Made by a program: the position numbers and the translations under genes. A model generated the notes under the pieces. That model saw nothing but the letters and a program-made list of their open reading frames with translations. It was not told the DNA's origin and made no database searches. Of a stretch of DNA of 64,000 bases, positions 63,501-64,000 are shown in pieces. Position 1 is the first letter of the stretch. Every line of letters begins with the position of its first letter. Origin of the DNA: Chloroflexota bacterium. Lineage in GTDB: Bacteria; Chloroflexota; UBA11872. The stretch spans positions 316,697 through 380,696 of the forward strand of contig JAPOWQ010000029.1 of the NCBI GenBank assembly GCA_026707585.1, in the 5' to 3' direction.

Positions 63501-63751
63501 GCGTGGATTCCGTCGAGGATCTGCAGTCCGCAATCCTCTTCTACCGCGACCTCAACCAGCGCGAACTCTTCACCCCCGTCCCCATGCATAAGGCCAACGG
63601 CGTCTGGTCCGCCACGATCCCCGGCATGGACATCGTCCCGGACTGGGACCTGATGTACTACGTCGAGGCCATCGACCGCCTCGGCAACGGCGCAATCGGA
63701 CCCGACCTGGACGTCGAAACCCCCTACGTCGTCGTCCCGGTCCAGCGCTAA
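60509..63751 (+). CDS. Large multidomain glycosidase-like protein
   Basis: 1080 residues from GTG 60509 (GAGAGG about 8 bases upstream; the frame opens at 60434). Residues ~10-125 look like the small alpha/beta domain found before TIM barrels of GH20/GH67-type enzymes. Residues ~150-560 look like a TIM barrel (WYFNPSFWEAYFDKLSLYRFN, FTFGVWQQHSYHYGE, SGVQLRVNSESGIEAED). Then a helical region and, from ~760 on, beta-rich modules that may bind carbohydrate. No signal peptide. Position and layout suggest an alpha-glucuronidase- or hexosaminidase-like role on the same glycan. I cannot place it in a GH family with certainty. Confidence 0.72.
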   Translation: MADAATRIRIVVNAELGSPAQIALDRLRQSIGEAGYAIVDADAEVTIQVGTAATAQPAALLATAGAALKDSPESLAFAFADGVVAIGGSDDRGLAYALREAARRIDLATAPLDWAGLFPPASESPLLRKRSVCIFPHNAAVDGPWYFNPSFWEAYFDKLSLYRFNAFSLTFGHQTAYLVPPYAFLVPMPEFPDVTVPRLTDEQRERNLAALQMISRAAVERGIDFTFGVWQQHSYHYGESLVEGLSLDILADYCELGMAKVLKACPDISGVQLRVNSESGIEAEDSPAFFRSIYSGVVAAGREIEIDCRAKAIADDTWEGALATGLPTTVSTKFWCEHQGMPYSAGLLQDFDRMDRRHSYGDLLKYPRDYDFLFRMWNLGTNKFTLWGDPAWVRRYAESCALGDSKGFEVCAPLSNKGFRNVGGAWPLFQPEDMNWYEFEDERYWFWYLLFGRLGYDPHCDARAWEREFEHRFGADAASDVLEAVAEGSHYLPFITAAHLPSASVFGWWAERDTGGLLDAYLEVEPSDLAGFYGASEYVEDYLADSVRARLTPAQIAERLERHAAAAEAALDRADGSVGDTARPEFRGIEADVRLCSGLARYHAHKLRAGQDLAFFYKAGAADRLRSANVHMQSARDQWQAIVDHTDGLYDDEMIFGPVKDESGTWKRLTPYLDHDLARLDEVQKIFDRFGLFADGFDFGAHPVDPRPWIPRTMQSALVERRFRAVSPDVQYTPARGIGWKMTRDIRAFSPPLPDNGDLLGRNRDVGDLTVNLLESDFQHRGPNPGYVEHTFRANVAPGIYEVTAVIGDTSPDAVDRGPMWLTFQGRHQTERFTIPAGQVIRKTQRCNIANGRLEVEINSHPASDWVINALIVREAAPQIGHVPIRTAAPGSLDLSATVTAPDGIASVDLVWRCGDCPWQRASMSADGAIYSAGITVPACCDAAYYIEATDANGETRSWRSADAPQPVAVGDAVSAPSLDVERVSLAVPGQDLTITARVDSVEDLQSAILFYRDLNQRELFTPVPMHKANGVWSATIPGMDIVPDWDLMYYVEAIDRLGNGAIGPDLDVETPYVVVPVQR

Positions 63752-63789
63752 CCGGTTGTGGGCTACATTGATCGTTCCCCTCGCTCCGA

Positions 63790-63950
63790 GGCGGCCCTCG
63801 TCGTCCTCCCCCGCCTGGCAAACCCTTGCATAGCGCTCCGCGACCTAGAAGGCGTCGCCGATCTTCACGCTCTCCAAGGTGACGTCAGCCAGAGCGCCGC
63901 TCGTTCTCGAAGGAGGGGCCGGCTCTTGCCCCCTCTCCCCGTGGGTGTGC
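63790..63950. repeat. Decayed two-hairpin repeat unit, copy 4
   Basis: Contains a shortened version of the repeat: TCGAAGGAGGGGC near 63916, then CCCTCTCCCCGTGGG near 63939, without the closing arm and tail. It was probably interrupted by the insertion-sequence end that follows. Confidence 0.5.
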
Positions 63951-63955
63951 GGACC

Positions 63956-64000
63956 GGGGACATCATGAACACATGTTCGGAGACATGGTGAACACATTGG
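63956..64000 (+). mobile_element. Probable insertion-sequence end (tandem sites)
   Basis: Two tandem, near-identical ~20-base units occur: GGGGACATCATGAACACATG and GGAGACATGGTGAACACATT, separated by TTC. Repeated transposase-binding sites like this are typical of IS21-type ends (an IS481-type end is the alternative). The window ends before any transposase gene, so the family cannot be confirmed. It probably interrupted the repeat unit just upstream. Confidence 0.5.

Overview
The window joins two unlike pieces of bacterial DNA at a tRNA gene. Positions 1 to about 27.2 kb are accessory DNA: uneven base composition, many small or broken reading frames, long gene-poor stretches, restriction/defence-type genes and mobile-element genes. 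It ends in a tyrosine recombinase and a tRNA-Arg(TCT) gene (27187-27260), the usual edge of an integrated element. Positions 27.3-64 kb are dense, GC-rich chromosome. The lipoprotein solute-binding protein with a stalk of repeated KEVPVEK-like units, the small basic NKRKRVAW-type protein and the gene mix suggest Chloroflexota. This is inference; there is no rRNA or marker gene in the window to settle it.

Accessory half. (a) 0.9-8.7 kb: two direct copies of a ~0.6 kb element carrying a helix-turn-helix gene (one copy broken, one intact) bracket a trypsin-like protease, a 1100-residue sacsin-like ATPase with a C-terminal DUF3883-like nuclease domain, and a separate PD-(D/E)XK nuclease. (b) 8.7-16.9 kb: decayed mobile DNA with a coupled unknown gene + XRE/ImmA metallopeptidase pair, a minus-strand array of tiny, partly Cys-rich proteins, and a Panacea (SocA/DUF4065) antitoxin overlapping a small membrane protein. 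(c) 16.9-22 kb: an apparent operon of a FRG-domain protein, a one-polypeptide restriction-modification enzyme and a membrane-anchored protein. (d) 22.4-27.1 kb: the wrecked N-terminus of a second DNA methyltransferase, an AbiEii-like protein that has lost its catalytic motifs, a replication-relaxation protein and the integrase.

Chromosomal half. A minus-strand run (36.1 to 27.4 kb) encodes a small basic protein, an M16 peptidase, a TPR protein, a small roadblock-like protein, Ndk, SucC, SucD and the two subunits of 2-oxoacid:ferredoxin oxidoreductase. Together the last four make a ferredoxin-linked 2-oxoglutarate to succinate segment of the TCA cycle. On the plus strand (36.2-42.9 kb) follow a sugar isomerase-like TIM barrel, separate heptose-phosphate kinase and adenylyltransferase genes, MurJ, a TPP enzyme, a small lipoprotein and an SDR. 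From 42.9 kb to the end lies a glycan-utilisation region: GH32-like protein, amidohydrolase, a CUT1-type ABC importer (binding protein and two permeases, no ATPase), three related beta-propeller glycosidase-like proteins, a sialidase-like protein, two tandem sulfatases, a D-2-hydroxyacid dehydrogenase and a 1080-residue glycosidase-like protein. A family of two-hairpin intergenic repeats is scattered among these genes. The last 45 bases look like the end of an insertion sequence.
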